Assembly: GCF_003668575.1 (NCBI RefSeq)
Contig: NZ_RCVZ01000017.1
Coordinates: 19,895 to 83,894, forward strand
Reading direction: 5' to 3'
DNA: 64,000 bases
Source: Falsibacillus albus
Lineage (GTDB): Bacteria > Bacillota > Bacilli > Bacillales > DSM-25281
The position numbers and the translations under genes were made by a program. The notes under the pieces were generated by a model that was not told where the DNA came from, made no database searches, and saw nothing but the letters and a program-made list of their open reading frames with translations. Shown one piece after another: positions 26,109 to 35,765 of the stretch (positions are counted from its first letter, which is position 1; every line of letters starts with the position of its first letter).

Positions 26109-27998
26109 ATGATCGTATGCAGTGTGAACGAAATCAGTAAAATGTACGGTGGGAATAAAGTATTTGAAAACCTTTCTCTTGAAATTCATGAAGGGGATCG
26201 AATCGGCTTGGTCGGTCCGAATGGAACGGGGAAGACGACCATCTTCAAGCTGATGGCCCAGTATGAACCTGTCGATGAAGGACAGATTCATGTGAAAAAA
26301 GATCTGAAGGTGGGATACTTGCCGCAGATCCCACAATTCGATGAAGGATTGACGGCATTGGAAGTGCTGGAGAAAGCATTTGATGAAGTGAAGGCGATCG
26401 AACGGGAACTTCGCGGAATGGAAGATGTCATGAAACAGGAGCTTGATGAAGGCAAGATGCAGACCTTGCTTGAGAAATATGGGGTGCTGCAGGAAAGATT
26501 TTCGTTCCTCGGTGGGTATGAAATCGAAGCAAATATTTCAAAGGTGGCAAACGGACTTCAAATTGAACAGCTCCTTCCGCAGGAGTTTGAAAAGCTCAGC
26601 GGCGGTGAGAAAACGAAGGTGTGCTTAGCGTATTTGCTGCTGCAGAGTCCGGATCTACTGCTTTTGGATGAGCCGACGAATCATCTGGATATTTCTGCGG
26701 TAGAGTGGCTTGAACAGTTCTTGAGGGAGCATGATGGAACCGTGGTAATCATTTCCCATGACCGCTATTTCCTCGATCAAGTCGTCAATAAAGTGATGGA
26801 CCTTGAGGATGGGGAGATCCAGATATACCATCAAAATTACTCTGGCTTCATCCAGGAAAAAGAAGAAAAGCTGCTGCGTGAATTCCAGGCTTATCAGGAG
26901 CAGCAGAAAAAAATCAAGAAAATGAAAGAAACGATCAAGCGATTGAAAGAGTGGGCAAACAGGGCAAATCCGCCGAATGAAGGCTTGCACAAAAGGGCAC
27001 GGAACATGGAGCGCGCGCTGGAACGAATGGATAAATTGAAAAAGCCGATTCTGGAGCGGAAGAAAATGAACCTCCAGCTGGATGCAGCAGATCGATCGGG
27101 CAAGGAAGTATTAATGATAAAAGATGGCACAAAGGCTTTTAGAGGCAAGCTTCTCTTCGAAGATATTCAGTTTCAACTGTTCTACCAGGATCGGACGGCC
27201 ATCATTGGCGACAATGGAACGGGCAAATCGACCATTTTGAAAATGCTCATGGGAGAAATGGCGATCGATGAAGGGGAAGTGAAGCAAGGAAGCAATCTAA
27301 AGCTTGGGTATTTGTCCCAGCATCATACGTACCATGATCCCGCCATGCGAGTCATCGATGTATTCCGGGATGAAGTGGCCGTGACGGAAGGGGATGGGAG
27401 GCATATATTAGCGAAATTCTTATTCTACGGCCATTCGGTGTTCCGAAAAGTGGGGCAGCTGAGCGGCGGCGAAAGAATGCGGCTCCGTTTGGCTCAGCTC
27501 ATGTATCAGGACATCAATGTACTGATCCTGGATGAGCCGACGAACCATTTGGACATCGACTCGAGGGATGTGCTGGAGGATGCCCTTGAGGATTTCACCG
27601 GGACCATCCTGGCTGTTTCGCATGACCGCTATTTCTTGAACAAGCTTTTCCATAAAACATATTGCATCCACAATAAAAACCTCCACTTTTTCGATGGCGG
27701 GTATGAATGGGCGCGAAAGAAAATGATGGAAAAGATGGAGATTCAAGCAGAGATCGTTGAAGAAAAACAAGCATCAGAAGCGACGGTCAAGCATCGCACA
27801 GAACCAAAGCAAAAAAAGGTAGACCTTGATGCCCTTGAATCAAGGATGGAGCAATTGGAGCAGGACATCGCTTCGATTCAAACGAATATGCTCCAGGAAC
27901 AAGATCTCGAAGAGCTTCAATTGCTATACGGGAGACAGCAAACTTTAGAAGTGGAAAAACAGAAGCTTTATCAGGAATGGGAAGAAGCGCTTGGATAA
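26109..27998 (+). CDS. ABC-F family ATPase (ribosome-associated)
   Basis: A 629-residue protein with two ABC domains and no membrane segment. First domain: Walker A GPNGTGKTT (residues ~37-45), signature LSGGEKTKV, Walker B LLLLDEPTNHLD. Linker with a long helical pair (KKIKKMKETIKRLKEW, then NPPNEGLHKRARNMERALER), the P-site tRNA interaction motif region. Second domain: GDNGTGKST, LSGGERMRLRLA, VLILDEPTNHLD. C-terminal coiled coil after ~residue 530. Such proteins act on the ribosome, either in housekeeping or in antibiotic protection; the subtype cannot be told. ATG 26109 is preferred (AGGAG 9 bp away) over ATG 26103 (3 bp). Confidence 0.9.
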   Translation: MIVCSVNEISKMYGGNKVFENLSLEIHEGDRIGLVGPNGTGKTTIFKLMAQYEPVDEGQIHVKKDLKVGYLPQIPQFDEGLTALEVLEKAFDEVKAIERELRGMEDVMKQELDEGKMQTLLEKYGVLQERFSFLGGYEIEANISKVANGLQIEQLLPQEFEKLSGGEKTKVCLAYLLLQSPDLLLLDEPTNHLDISAVEWLEQFLREHDGTVVIISHDRYFLDQVVNKVMDLEDGEIQIYHQNYSGFIQEKEEKLLREFQAYQEQQKKIKKMKETIKRLKEWANRANPPNEGLHKRARNMERALERMDKLKKPILERKKMNLQLDAADRSGKEVLMIKDGTKAFRGKLLFEDIQFQLFYQDRTAIIGDNGTGKSTILKMLMGEMAIDEGEVKQGSNLKLGYLSQHHTYHDPAMRVIDVFRDEVAVTEGDGRHILAKFLFYGHSVFRKVGQLSGGERMRLRLAQLMYQDINVLILDEPTNHLDIDSRDVLEDALEDFTGTILAVSHDRYFLNKLFHKTYCIHNKNLHFFDGGYEWARKKMMEKMEIQAEIVEEKQASEATVKHRTEPKQKKVDLDALESRMEQLEQDIASIQTNMLQEQDLEELQLLYGRQQTLEVEKQKLYQEWEEALG

Positions 27999-28003
27999 TA
28001 CGA

Positions 28004-28035
28004 AAAAGACGGCAGAGGTTGCCGTCTTTTTTTGC
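28004..28035 (+). terminator. Terminator after the ABC-F gene
   Basis: AAAAAGACGGCA / TGCCGTCTTTTT around a short loop with a T-run. Confidence 0.9.
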
Positions 28036-28092
28036 TCTTTTCTCAAAGGTTGTTGTTTGAAAAGTTTTTCTTTCAAATAACTCCCATATGAT

Positions 28093-28246
28093 GTTGATTG
28101 GAGCGGAAGGTGCGAGGCTCCACAGTGAAGCTAGGAGAAATAAGGCGAATGTTCGATTAAGTTCTGCAGGTCGGTGTGCCAACATCGAACGACCTCACAT
28201 CCTGCGAGGCCATCGGAATGCGATCATCCTGCAACGGAATTCAACC
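28093..28246 (+). repeat. Dispersed structured repeat, copy E
   Basis: Runs from GTTGATTGGAGCGGAAGGTG to GCAACGGAATTCAACC. It contains the internal pairs GTTCGAT/ATCGAAC and CCTCACA..TGCGAGG and the GGTGTGCC loop in the same order as the copies at 45227 and 47082 (reverse complement). Confidence 0.8.
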
Positions 28247-28291
28247 ACCCCGGTTATTTTTTGTCCCTCTAATGAATATTTTTCCTAATAT

Positions 28292-28317
28292 TGAAACTTT
28301 TTGTAAAGTTATCCGTA
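28292..28317 (+). promoter_or_regulatory. Sigma-W-type promoter for pspA-yuaF-floT
   Basis: TGAAAC (28292-28297), a spacer of exactly 16 bp, and CGTA (28314-28317) match the sigma-W consensus fully. It lies 38 bp before the pspA start and has no competing sigma-A promoter that I can see. Confidence 0.88.
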
Positions 28318-28354
28318 CATATTGTTAACAAGACAAATCAAGGAGGCGAAGAAG

Positions 28355-29038
28355 ATGTTCGAGTTATTTAAACGCGTGAAGACAATCGTCCAGGCGGAAT
28401 TCCATGACCTGCTGGATAAAGCGGAGAATCCAATCCATTTGATGGATCAATATTTAAGGGAAATGAAGCTGGAAATTGAAGACGCGGAAAGAGCTACGGC
28501 GAAAATGATGGCGGAAGAGAAATTGCTCGCACGAAAAAACACTGAACTTGCTGCTTTGCTTGAAACAAGGCAAAACCAGGCAATGGACGCCCTTCAAGCA
28601 GGCAAAGAAGAGCTCGCAAAAAAAGTGATTGAAGATAAGATGAATATCCAAAAAGAGCAGGTCCAATTGGAAGAGCTCCACACGATGACGATGCAGCACG
28701 TCGTTGATCTGAAGGATAAGCTTCGCGTGATGAAAAATGAATATCGCGAAATGGAGATGAAGCGGAATACCCTCGCTGCAAGGGCACAGGCAGCTAAAGC
28801 AAAAGCCGTGATGAATCAAGCGGTTTCTGCTTCTTCTTCCTCCAATGCGAAAAGCGGATTTCAACGAATGGAGGAAAAGGTAATCAGGCAGGAAGCCGAA
28901 GTTCAGGCACATGAAGATTTGCAGCAGGTGAATCAATCGTTGGATGATGAGCTTAAAGAGATTTCTCGGAATAAAGAGGTGGAAGCAGAGCTTGGCCGCC
29001 TGAAAGAAATTCTGGCACAAAAAAAACAGTCCGGTTAA
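28355..29038 (+). CDS. pspA: PspA/IM30-family phage-shock protein
   Basis: A 227-residue coiled-coil protein with the PspA N-terminus (MFELFKRVKTIVQAEFHDLL, then DKAENPIHLMDQYLREM). It is the second PspA paralogue in the window, after liaH. Start ATG 28355 with AAGGAGGCGAAGAAG upstream. It is first in an operon with yuaF and floT, 12 bp before the next gene, and lies behind a consensus sigma-W promoter; in B. subtilis pspA and yuaFG are both sigma-W targets but lie at separate loci. Confidence 0.9.
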   Translation: MFELFKRVKTIVQAEFHDLLDKAENPIHLMDQYLREMKLEIEDAERATAKMMAEEKLLARKNTELAALLETRQNQAMDALQAGKEELAKKVIEDKMNIQKEQVQLEELHTMTMQHVVDLKDKLRVMKNEYREMEMKRNTLAARAQAAKAKAVMNQAVSASSSSNAKSGFQRMEEKVIRQEAEVQAHEDLQQVNQSLDDELKEISRNKEVEAELGRLKEILAQKKQSG

Positions 29039-29050
29039 GGAATGTAGATC

Positions 29051-29590
29051 ATGACCATTTTTGGAACGCCAATTGAAACGGTTTATTTAATCATCCTCAT
29101 CATCTCAGGGAGTCTGACCATCCTCTATATCCTTTTTGGCGACTTCCTGGATGGGGTGCTGGACACAGGCGGTTTTATCAATCCAACGATTATCTTGGCC
29201 TTTTTTACCTTTATGTCCGCAATCGGATATGTCCTTGAGTACGCATCGCCATTGTCGAACATCGTGGTCCTCATCATTTCCATCATTTGTGCCGCGGTCC
29301 TGGTGACATTGCTGAATGTTTTTGTCCTTATTCCATTATCGAATGCAGAGGAGTCACTGGGATATACGGAGGAATCGCTGAAAGGAAGGATCGGAAGGGT
29401 GATCCTTTCGATACCGGCCGACGGGTACGGCGAAGTGTTCATCGAGAGCAAAAGCGGGATGATCTCAAAGTCGGCAAGGAGCTTTGATGATGAATCGATT
29501 GCTGAAGGAACGAAAGTGTTGATCATTGAGGTGAAGCAGGGTGTCGTCTTTGTGACGCCCCATGAAGAAATAGAAGAACTGTATAGATAG
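29051..29590 (+). CDS. yuaF: NfeD-family membrane protein (YuaF-like)
   Basis: A 179-residue protein: four hydrophobic segments (residues ~10-30, 37-60, 66-88 and 90-98) and a C-terminal OB-fold domain (SLKGRIGRVILSIPADGYGE, then EGTKVLIIEVKQGVVFV). NfeD proteins pair with flotillins and affect membrane fluidity. It sits 11 bp before floT, the classical yuaF-yuaG pairing. Confidence 0.88.
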   Translation: MTIFGTPIETVYLIILIISGSLTILYILFGDFLDGVLDTGGFINPTIILAFFTFMSAIGYVLEYASPLSNIVVLIISIICAAVLVTLLNVFVLIPLSNAEESLGYTEESLKGRIGRVILSIPADGYGEVFIESKSGMISKSARSFDDESIAEGTKVLIIEVKQGVVFVTPHEEIEELYR

Positions 29591-29601
29591 GGGGAGCTCG
29601 C

Positions 29602-31170
29602 ATGGGAGCAATGTGGATCATAATTGGAATTGCAGCATTTTTAATTTTGGCGCTGATCGGTGTCTTTGTGTCCAAATACAGAACGGCAGGACCCGATGAA
29701 GCACTGATTGTAACGGGAAGCTATTTAGGGGGAAAGAACGTCCACGTCGATGAGTCGGGAAATAAGATCAAAATCATCCGCGGCGGAGGTACATTCGTAT
29801 TTCCCGTCTTTCAACAAGCTGAGCCTTTGAGCCTGTTATCGAGCAAGCTGGAGGTGACGACTCCGGAAGTTTATACCGAGCAAGGTGTGCCGGTCATGGC
29901 AGATGGTACGGCGATCATCAAGATCGGCGGGTCGATCGGGGAAATTGCGACAGCAGCTGAACAATTCCTCGGAAAAACGAAAGGAGACCGAGAAAACGAA
30001 GCGAAAGAGGTGCTCGAAGGACATCTGCGCTCGATTCTCGGGTCGATGACAGTGGAAGAAATTTATAAAAACCGCGATAAATTTTCGCAGGAGGTGCAGC
30101 GTGTCGCCTCTCAGGACTTGGCCAAAATGGGTCTGATCATCGTTTCCTTCACGATCAAGGATGTCCGTGACAAAAACGGATACCTAGATTCCCTTGGAAA
30201 ACCGAGGATCGCGCAAGTCAGAAGGGACGCAGACATCGCCACTGCCGAAGCTGAAAAGGAAACGCGCATCAAAAAGGCAGAGGCCGCAAAGGATGCGAAA
30301 CGAGCTGAGCTGGAAAGGGCGACGGAGATCGCCGAGGCGGAGAAAGAAAATCAAATGAAAATCGCGGACTACCGCCGCGAGCAGGACATCGCCAAGGCGC
30401 GCGCCGACCAAGCATATGATCTGGAAACGGCCCGTTCGAAGCAGGAAGTAACCGAACAGGAAATGCAGATCAAAATCATCGAAAGGCAGAAACAAATCGA
30501 GCTGGAGGAAAAAGAGATCCTCCGCCGTGAACGTCAATATGATTCAGAAGTGAAGAAGAAAGCGGATGCCGATCGCTATGCGGTCGAGCAGGCAGCCGTA
30601 GCGGAGAAAGTGAAGCAGATGGCAGAAGCCGATGCGAACCAATACCGCGTCGAGTCATTGGCAAGGGCAGAAGCAGAAAGGGTCCGGATCGACGGGATTG
30701 CGAAAGCGGACGCCCAGCGTGCACAAGGGGAATCCGAGGCAGAAATCATCCGCCTGAAAGGTCTTGCCGAAGCGGAAGCCAAACGGAAAATCGCCGAAGC
30801 ATTCGAGCAGTTCGGTCAAGCGGCCATCCTCGATATGGTTCTCAAAATGCTTCCTGAATACGCGAAGAACATTGCCAGCCCATTGAGCAACATCGATAAG
30901 ATCACCGTCGTCGATACAGGCGGAGGCGGGAAAAACAGCGGCGCCAATAAAGTGACCGGCTATGCAACGGACTTGATGTCCACCCTTCAGGAGTCACTGA
31001 AAGCATCATCCGGGATTGATGTCCGCGGCCTGCTCGAGAACCTGTCCGGGAAAGGGAACGTTCGCCAGAGCCTCGATGAGATGACACATGAAATGAAGAA
31101 ATCGAATAACGAAATGGCAGCAGGGAAATCGGCGAATGCGGTTGATGGGGATGCGAGTGAGGAGAAATAA
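29602..31170 (+). CDS. floT: Flotillin FloT (YuaG-like)
   Basis: A 522-residue scaffold of bacterial membrane microdomains. Seen: an N-terminal membrane segment (residues ~4-26), an SPFH/band-7 domain (~30-210; ETLTVEEIYKNRDKF-like region), a long Glu/Ala-rich coiled coil (~215-400) with EA repeats such as ARAEAERVRIDGIAKADAQR, and a polar tail. The length is close to B. subtilis FloT (509). Start ATG 29602 with GGGGGAGCTCGC upstream. Last gene of the sigma-W operon, followed by a terminator. Confidence 0.93.
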   Translation: MGAMWIIIGIAAFLILALIGVFVSKYRTAGPDEALIVTGSYLGGKNVHVDESGNKIKIIRGGGTFVFPVFQQAEPLSLLSSKLEVTTPEVYTEQGVPVMADGTAIIKIGGSIGEIATAAEQFLGKTKGDRENEAKEVLEGHLRSILGSMTVEEIYKNRDKFSQEVQRVASQDLAKMGLIIVSFTIKDVRDKNGYLDSLGKPRIAQVRRDADIATAEAEKETRIKKAEAAKDAKRAELERATEIAEAEKENQMKIADYRREQDIAKARADQAYDLETARSKQEVTEQEMQIKIIERQKQIELEEKEILRRERQYDSEVKKKADADRYAVEQAAVAEKVKQMAEADANQYRVESLARAEAERVRIDGIAKADAQRAQGESEAEIIRLKGLAEAEAKRKIAEAFEQFGQAAILDMVLKMLPEYAKNIASPLSNIDKITVVDTGGGGKNSGANKVTGYATDLMSTLQESLKASSGIDVRGLLENLSGKGNVRQSLDEMTHEMKKSNNEMAAGKSANAVDGDASEEK

Positions 31171-31204
31171 CATTAAAACGGTCGTCAGCGATCGATAAGC
31201 AAAT

Positions 31205-31243
31205 GGGAGTATGAATCCGCAATGGATTTATACTCCTTTTTTT
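31205..31243 (+). terminator. Terminator after floT
   Basis: GGAGTATGAATCC / GGATTTATACTCC with a 5-base loop and seven T. Confidence 0.88.
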
Positions 31244-31379
31244 AAGGAAGGGGTAGAGTGAAAGATAAAAAGTTAAGGATGGTTTGGGTAATTCCAAATC
31301 ACTTTTACCAAGCATTGAAAATTGTTGTCCTTACGAATTTATAATAAAATAAAAGCAACTATGACTTAAGGATGATACT

Positions 31380-32465
31380 GTGAAAACCAACAATGACTTA
31401 TGGGAACAAGCAAAGACGTTTATCGAAACCTGCTACGCGGAGCTTGGCATCGGACGGGAACGGTTGGAAAGCCGTCTGACAGAAGTCCAGCAGCAAATCG
31501 GGCGCACCGGGTTTTATGATCATACATTTGAGGAACTCGAGCATGGCGCTAAGATGGCGTGGCGGAACAGCAACCGCTGCATCGGGAGGCTATTTTGGAA
31601 TACACTCCATGTGTTCGATGCGAGGGAATCGGAAACGGAAGAGCATGTTCGCCGTGATTTGGAAAACCATATAAAATACGCGTCAAATGGAGGGAAGATC
31701 CTCCCCACGATTACGATTTTCAAGGCTTCCCACAAGGAAAATAAAGTGCGGATCTGGAACCATCAGCTTATCCGCTATGCCGGCTACGAGCATGAGCATG
31801 GCATTGTCGGCGACCCCGATTCCATTCTTTTTACGAAAAAGTGCCTTGAGCTGGGTTGGAAGGGAAAAGGGACGAATTTCGATATCCTTCCGCTCGTCTT
31901 TCAGATAGGGGAAAAGGATCCAGCCTATTTTGAAATACCTGAAGAGCTTATTCTCGAGGTGCCGATCACGCATCCTGAATTTGAATGGTTCGAAGACCTG
32001 CAGTTGAAATGGTATGCCGTCCCGATGATATCCGACATGAAGCTGGAGATTGGCGGCATTGAATATGAAGCGGCGCCGTTCAATGGCTGGTACATGGGGA
32101 CAGAAATCGGCGCCAGGAATCTTGCCGACGAATTTAGGTACAACATGCTTCCTAAAGTGGCGTCGTGCATGGGGTTGGACATTAGCCGCCCATCCACCCT
32201 ATGGAAGGATAAAGCACTTGTGGAGCTGAATATCGCGGTCCATGATTCTTTTAAAAATGATGGAGTGAGCATCGTTGACCACCACACGGCTGCCTCCCAG
32301 TTCAAGCTGTTCGAGCAGCAGGAAGAACAGACCGGACGCAAAGTCACCGGCGACTGGACATGGCTGATTCCGCCTGTCTCGCCGGCCACCACGCACATTT
32401 TCCATCAACAGTACGACAACAAATGGAACACACCGAATTATTTTTATCAAGAGAAGCCTTATTAA
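31380..32465 (+). CDS. nos: Nitric oxide synthase, oxygenase type
   Basis: A 361-residue bacterial NOS making NO from arginine with an unlinked reductase. The haem-thiolate Cys67 lies in [13 protein letters not shown]; the substrate/pterin region [17 protein letters not shown] (residues ~236-252) and C-terminal [17 protein letters not shown] are canonical. The start is GTG 31380 with a modest AAGGATG upstream. Monocistronic. NO here may protect against oxidative stress and antibiotics as in B. subtilis and B. anthracis. Confidence 0.96.
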   Translation: MKTNNDLWEQAKTFIETCYAELGIGRERLESRLTEVQQQIGRTGFYDHTFEELEHGAKMAWRNSNRCIGRLFWNTLHVFDARESETEEHVRRDLENHIKYASNGGKILPTITIFKASHKENKVRIWNHQLIRYAGYEHEHGIVGDPDSILFTKKCLELGWKGKGTNFDILPLVFQIGEKDPAYFEIPEELILEVPITHPEFEWFEDLQLKWYAVPMISDMKLEIGGIEYEAAPFNGWYMGTEIGARNLADEFRYNMLPKVASCMGLDISRPSTLWKDKALVELNIAVHDSFKNDGVSIVDHHTAASQFKLFEQQEEQTGRKVTGDWTWLIPPVSPATTHIFHQQYDNKWNTPNYFYQEKPY

Positions 32466-32493
32466 GCTTGGAGTTTTGACTCTAAGCTTTTTT
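32463..32493 (+). terminator. Terminator after nos
   Basis: AAGCTT..AGT / ACT..AAGCTT with an internal mismatch and six T. Confidence 0.75.
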
Positions 32494-32496
32494 GTT

Positions 32497-32820
32497 TTAA
32501 TTATTCCATATTAAATAATGATCCCTTTCCACTTTACAGATTCTAAGTGGGGAGTTCTTGTGCCATACAGTTTTGCCACTGGCCTGTGCAGTCTGATGTG
32601 CTGAGTGGTCCTTCCATTTATGGATTGCCTCCAAAGAATCCTCCCCGAATCCTGAATCACGGGCCACGTCAAGAAATCCCTCTAGCTGTGCTGCCAACCC
32701 TTCCATTTTATTGGCTGTTTTATCACCATTTGTCCTCTGTGAGAAAAAAATGACGGGATAATAAGGTGGTTCAGGGTATTCACAATTCCACTCATCGATA
32801 GTCACTCCAAATTTAATCAT
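32497..32820 (-). CDS. Hypothetical protein
   Basis: A 107-residue soluble protein starting at ATG 32820 (AAAGGA 6 bp upstream). The composition is that of a normal globular protein, with several Trp and His (WNCEYPEPPYYPVIFFSQRT; HKWKDHSAHQTAQASG). No family recognised, no signal peptide or membrane helix. Convergent with nos. Confidence 0.55.
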   Translation of the reverse strand: MIKFGVTIDEWNCEYPEPPYYPVIFFSQRTNGDKTANKMEGLAAQLEGFLDVARDSGFGEDSLEAIHKWKDHSAHQTAQASGKTVWHKNSPLRICKVERDHYLIWNN

Positions 32821-33077
32821 TCTTATCCTTTTTCTTCGAAAATAACAAACTTAAAAACTCTAGTTGGATATTCCTTTATTTTGAAATAAATAAGGTAAAT
32901 AAGACTAGAAAACATAGAGCCTTTACTGATAATTTACACAAAACGCATAGATATACCTGGAATCGTTTACACAATCATAAAAAAGGACGAAACTTTCTAC
33001 CTATTCATCTACAAAATTCGACATGTTTAAATAGATATTGGAGAGTTTTCCTAAATCAAACAAAAGAGGTGGAAAGA

Positions 33078-35021
33078 GTGAAAGCAGTATTTTCGGCAAT
33101 TATGTCATTAGCAATCATTACTGGTACTTTTTTAACACCGGGCATGGCCCAAAAAACATCCGCTGCAACCATTCATGATGTTGTCATCAATGAAGTGGCG
33201 TGGATGGGAACGACGACATCTTACAATGATGAGTGGATGGAGCTTTACAATCCGACTTCATCGGATATCGACCTGAGCGGCTGGACACTGAAGACTCCAG
33301 ACGGTTCGGTATCGGTCAATCTAACAGGGACGATCAAAGCCAATGGATATTTCCTATTAGAACGCACGGATGATAGCACGATCCCGTATACTGCGGCAGA
33401 TATGATTTACAGCGGTGCACTCGCAAATTCCAATGAGTCATTGGAATTATACGACTCCTCAAGCAACCTCATCGATTCCGTCGGCAGCTGGTACGCAGGC
33501 GATAACACAACGAAAGCGACAATGGAAAGAGTGGATGCCACAGCGGACGGAAATTCAGCCAGCAACTGGAAGAGCTCGACGGCTTCTTACAACGGCGGAT
33601 ATGGCACACCGAAAGCAGCCAACACCGCTTCCGCAAAAACGACGGAGCACCTGAATCATGTAAGTGAAGCTTTGAATGCCATCAACGTTTACTTTAACAA
33701 AAGCGCTCTGACACAATATGCTTCTGCAGGAAACGAAGCGAACTATAATGTAAACCTCGAAAATCGTTTAATCAAACGTTTGAATAGTGCAACATCAACG
33801 ATCGATATGGCTACATATGAAATCAATTTGCCTCATGTCATCGATACACTTATGCAAAAAGCAGCGGAAGGCGTCCAAGTCCGGATCCTGGCTGATGCGA
33901 AAGATGCGACAGACCCTTATTACACTGAGCGCTACCAAACGATGCGCCTTTATTTAGAAAAAATGGAACGTGGGGAAGACGGTACGCTTGGAACCAGCGA
34001 TGACGTTCACATCTTCTCAGACTCACCGATGTTTGCCGTGGAGGATGCGGCGAAACGAAGCGAATATGGACTTCCGGCAGACCTTTCCGACATCCCGACG
34101 AAAACCGTTGATGTAGGAAGTTCTTCCATGACAGGCCACCTGTTCGTGGATGGTGAAGAAAAAGCAGCGAATGCCTACTATTCACCTGATCATCAAATGC
34201 ACAATAAATTCGTGCTTGTCGACAATCAATGGGTCTTCACCGGCAGCTGGAATTTCACCGTAACAGGGCTTTACGGTGATGATACGAACATGCAGCAAGG
34301 AATTCTTGATGGAAATCAGCAGCATTCCGTGGAAATCAACTCACCTGAGCTAGCTTCCATTTATAAAACGGAATTCGAAGAAATGTGGGGAAGCGGTACG
34401 GCGCAGCCAGATCCAGCCGTTTCAAACTTCAACACCCGCAAAATAGACAACACGCCGCACGTATTGGACATCGGCGGCAAAAAAGTCGAAATCTATTTCT
34501 CCGGCGGCGATGATGCATTGGGCCACCTTGCCAATCTTGTGAAAAATGAAGCGGACTACAGCGCCTACTTCACGATATTTGCATGGAGCGACCAGACGCT
34601 TGTCAACGAACTCAAGAACAAATGGGAAGGCTCCTACGCTGACCAAACAGGTACACTGACAGGATTCGACGTCAAAGGTGTATACGATGCAAGCTACTGG
34701 AACCAGTGGTGGTCTGCAAGTGTGGAAATGCGCGGAGTAACAGCGTCCCAGTCCAGCACGAACAACCCGAATATCCGCTGGAACAACCCGGCGCCGGTTT
34801 ATAAGGACGCCGAAACAAGAAAGATGCATGCGAAGACGATGATCATCGATGCAGATACAAACAGCGATCCAACCGTTGTCGTCGGTTCCACCAACTGGAG
34901 CACAAACGGCAATAGCAACAACGATGAAAACATGCTGTTTATCCATGACGCAGCCGTAGCCAACCAATTCGTCCAAGAATTCGACGCACGCTACACAAGC
35001 GCAGGCGGAACAGTGAATTAA
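33078..35021 (+). CDS. Secreted phospholipase D-like protein with lamin-tail domain
   Basis: A 647-residue exported protein. GTG 33078 is chosen (AGAGGTGG 5 bp upstream); it gives a signal peptide ending ...TSAAT near residue 29. Residues ~33-150: a lamin-tail-like (LTD) beta-sandwich (HDVVINEVAWMGTT; DEWMELYNPTSSDIDLSGWT). Then two PLD half-domains: HNKFVLVD with GSWNFT (His ~375) and HAKTMIID with GSTNWS (His ~584), that is, two HxKxxxxD catalytic motifs. LTD-PLD proteins are probably extracellular nucleases or phosphodiesterases; the substrate is not proven. A TGTCGAA Spo0A-box-like word lies on the minus strand at 33017-33023. Confidence 0.85.
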   Translation: MKAVFSAIMSLAIITGTFLTPGMAQKTSAATIHDVVINEVAWMGTTTSYNDEWMELYNPTSSDIDLSGWTLKTPDGSVSVNLTGTIKANGYFLLERTDDSTIPYTAADMIYSGALANSNESLELYDSSSNLIDSVGSWYAGDNTTKATMERVDATADGNSASNWKSSTASYNGGYGTPKAANTASAKTTEHLNHVSEALNAINVYFNKSALTQYASAGNEANYNVNLENRLIKRLNSATSTIDMATYEINLPHVIDTLMQKAAEGVQVRILADAKDATDPYYTERYQTMRLYLEKMERGEDGTLGTSDDVHIFSDSPMFAVEDAAKRSEYGLPADLSDIPTKTVDVGSSSMTGHLFVDGEEKAANAYYSPDHQMHNKFVLVDNQWVFTGSWNFTVTGLYGDDTNMQQGILDGNQQHSVEINSPELASIYKTEFEEMWGSGTAQPDPAVSNFNTRKIDNTPHVLDIGGKKVEIYFSGGDDALGHLANLVKNEADYSAYFTIFAWSDQTLVNELKNKWEGSYADQTGTLTGFDVKGVYDASYWNQWWSASVEMRGVTASQSSTNNPNIRWNNPAPVYKDAETRKMHAKTMIIDADTNSDPTVVVGSTNWSTNGNSNNDENMLFIHDAAVANQFVQEFDARYTSAGGTVN

Positions 35022-35037
35022 ATAGCGATCCATAAAA

Positions 35038-35076
35038 AATGGAGCATAAAACCTGTTTGGTTTTATGCTCCATTTA
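35038..35076 (+). terminator. Terminator after the PLD-like gene
   Basis: AATGGAGCATAAAACC / GGTTTTATGCTCCATT with a 5-base loop. The following 250 bp to 35332 hold no further feature that I can support. Confidence 0.85.
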
Positions 35077-35332
35077 TCTTTGACCAAGGCCTTTGATAAA
35101 TGGATGGTGGTCCTGTCAGGCCTGTTTGAGAATTAATGCATCTGCCTCATATCAAATGTGAGGAGTCCCACATATGGTATAAAAAGCAAAGTACATTCAT
35201 CCCGATTAATGGACGATATCAGCTGCTTTAATGGTGTGCAAATTTATTTTCAATTTCCAAATGGTTGAGGAGGATTTTTAAGCATATCATCTTAAAGGGA
35301 GACGTATATTCTAAGGAAAAGGAGGGATATGG

Positions 35333-35620
35333 ATGGCTAAAGAGGTTAAAAAAGCAAAGATTGTAATCGATTATGATGGTGGATTGACATTAGATGAAAA
35401 TGCTGCCTTTGAAGACGCTTTGCGTGCGGTCCTGAACTCATTACCAGATTCCGATGAAGTCAAGGTTAAAGTAGAATTTGATGATGAAACAGAGGCTGAA
35501 TTCAAATTGGATGCTGAAGAAGATGACGATGACGAAGACGATGAAGATGAGGATGAGGATGAAGATGAAGTTGAGGAAGCAGAAGAGTTAAAGAAAGATG
35601 ATGACGACGATTATTGGTAA
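35333..35620 (+). CDS. Protein with long acidic tail, function unknown
   Basis: A 95-residue protein: residues 1-62 look like a small alpha/beta domain (VKKAKIVIDYDGGLTLDENA; DEVKVKVEFDDETEAEFKL), and residues ~63-95 are almost wholly Asp/Glu, ending DDDDDYW. AAGGAGGG lies before the ATG. No family recognised. Acidic tails can act as DNA-mimicking or chaperone-like segments; that is only an inference. Own terminator at 35651. Confidence 0.65.
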   Translation: MAKEVKKAKIVIDYDGGLTLDENAAFEDALRAVLNSLPDSDEVKVKVEFDDETEAEFKLDAEEDDDDEDDEDEDEDEDEVEEAEELKKDDDDDYW

Positions 35621-35650
35621 ACAATAGTTTAACAATTTAAATCTTCATTA

Positions 35651-35687
35651 GCCCTTTTTGTGCGTTGCTGTTCAAAAAGGGTTTTCA
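35651..35687 (+). terminator. Terminator after the acidic-tail gene
   Basis: CCCTTTTTG / CAAAAAGGG with a 12-base loop and a T-run. Confidence 0.75.
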
Positions 35688-35711
35688 ATACATGAAAAAG
35701 AGGACGAGTTT

Positions 35712-35752
35712 AAAAAAGGAGTATTGTCATCACCATGACAATACTCCTTTCT
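35712..35752 (-). terminator. Terminator of the cotS-cotSA unit
   Basis: Read on the minus strand, AAAGGAGTATTGTCAT / ATGACAATACTCCTTT with a 4-base loop and six T. Confidence 0.9.
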
Positions 35753-35765
35753 ATTAGCATGCTAT

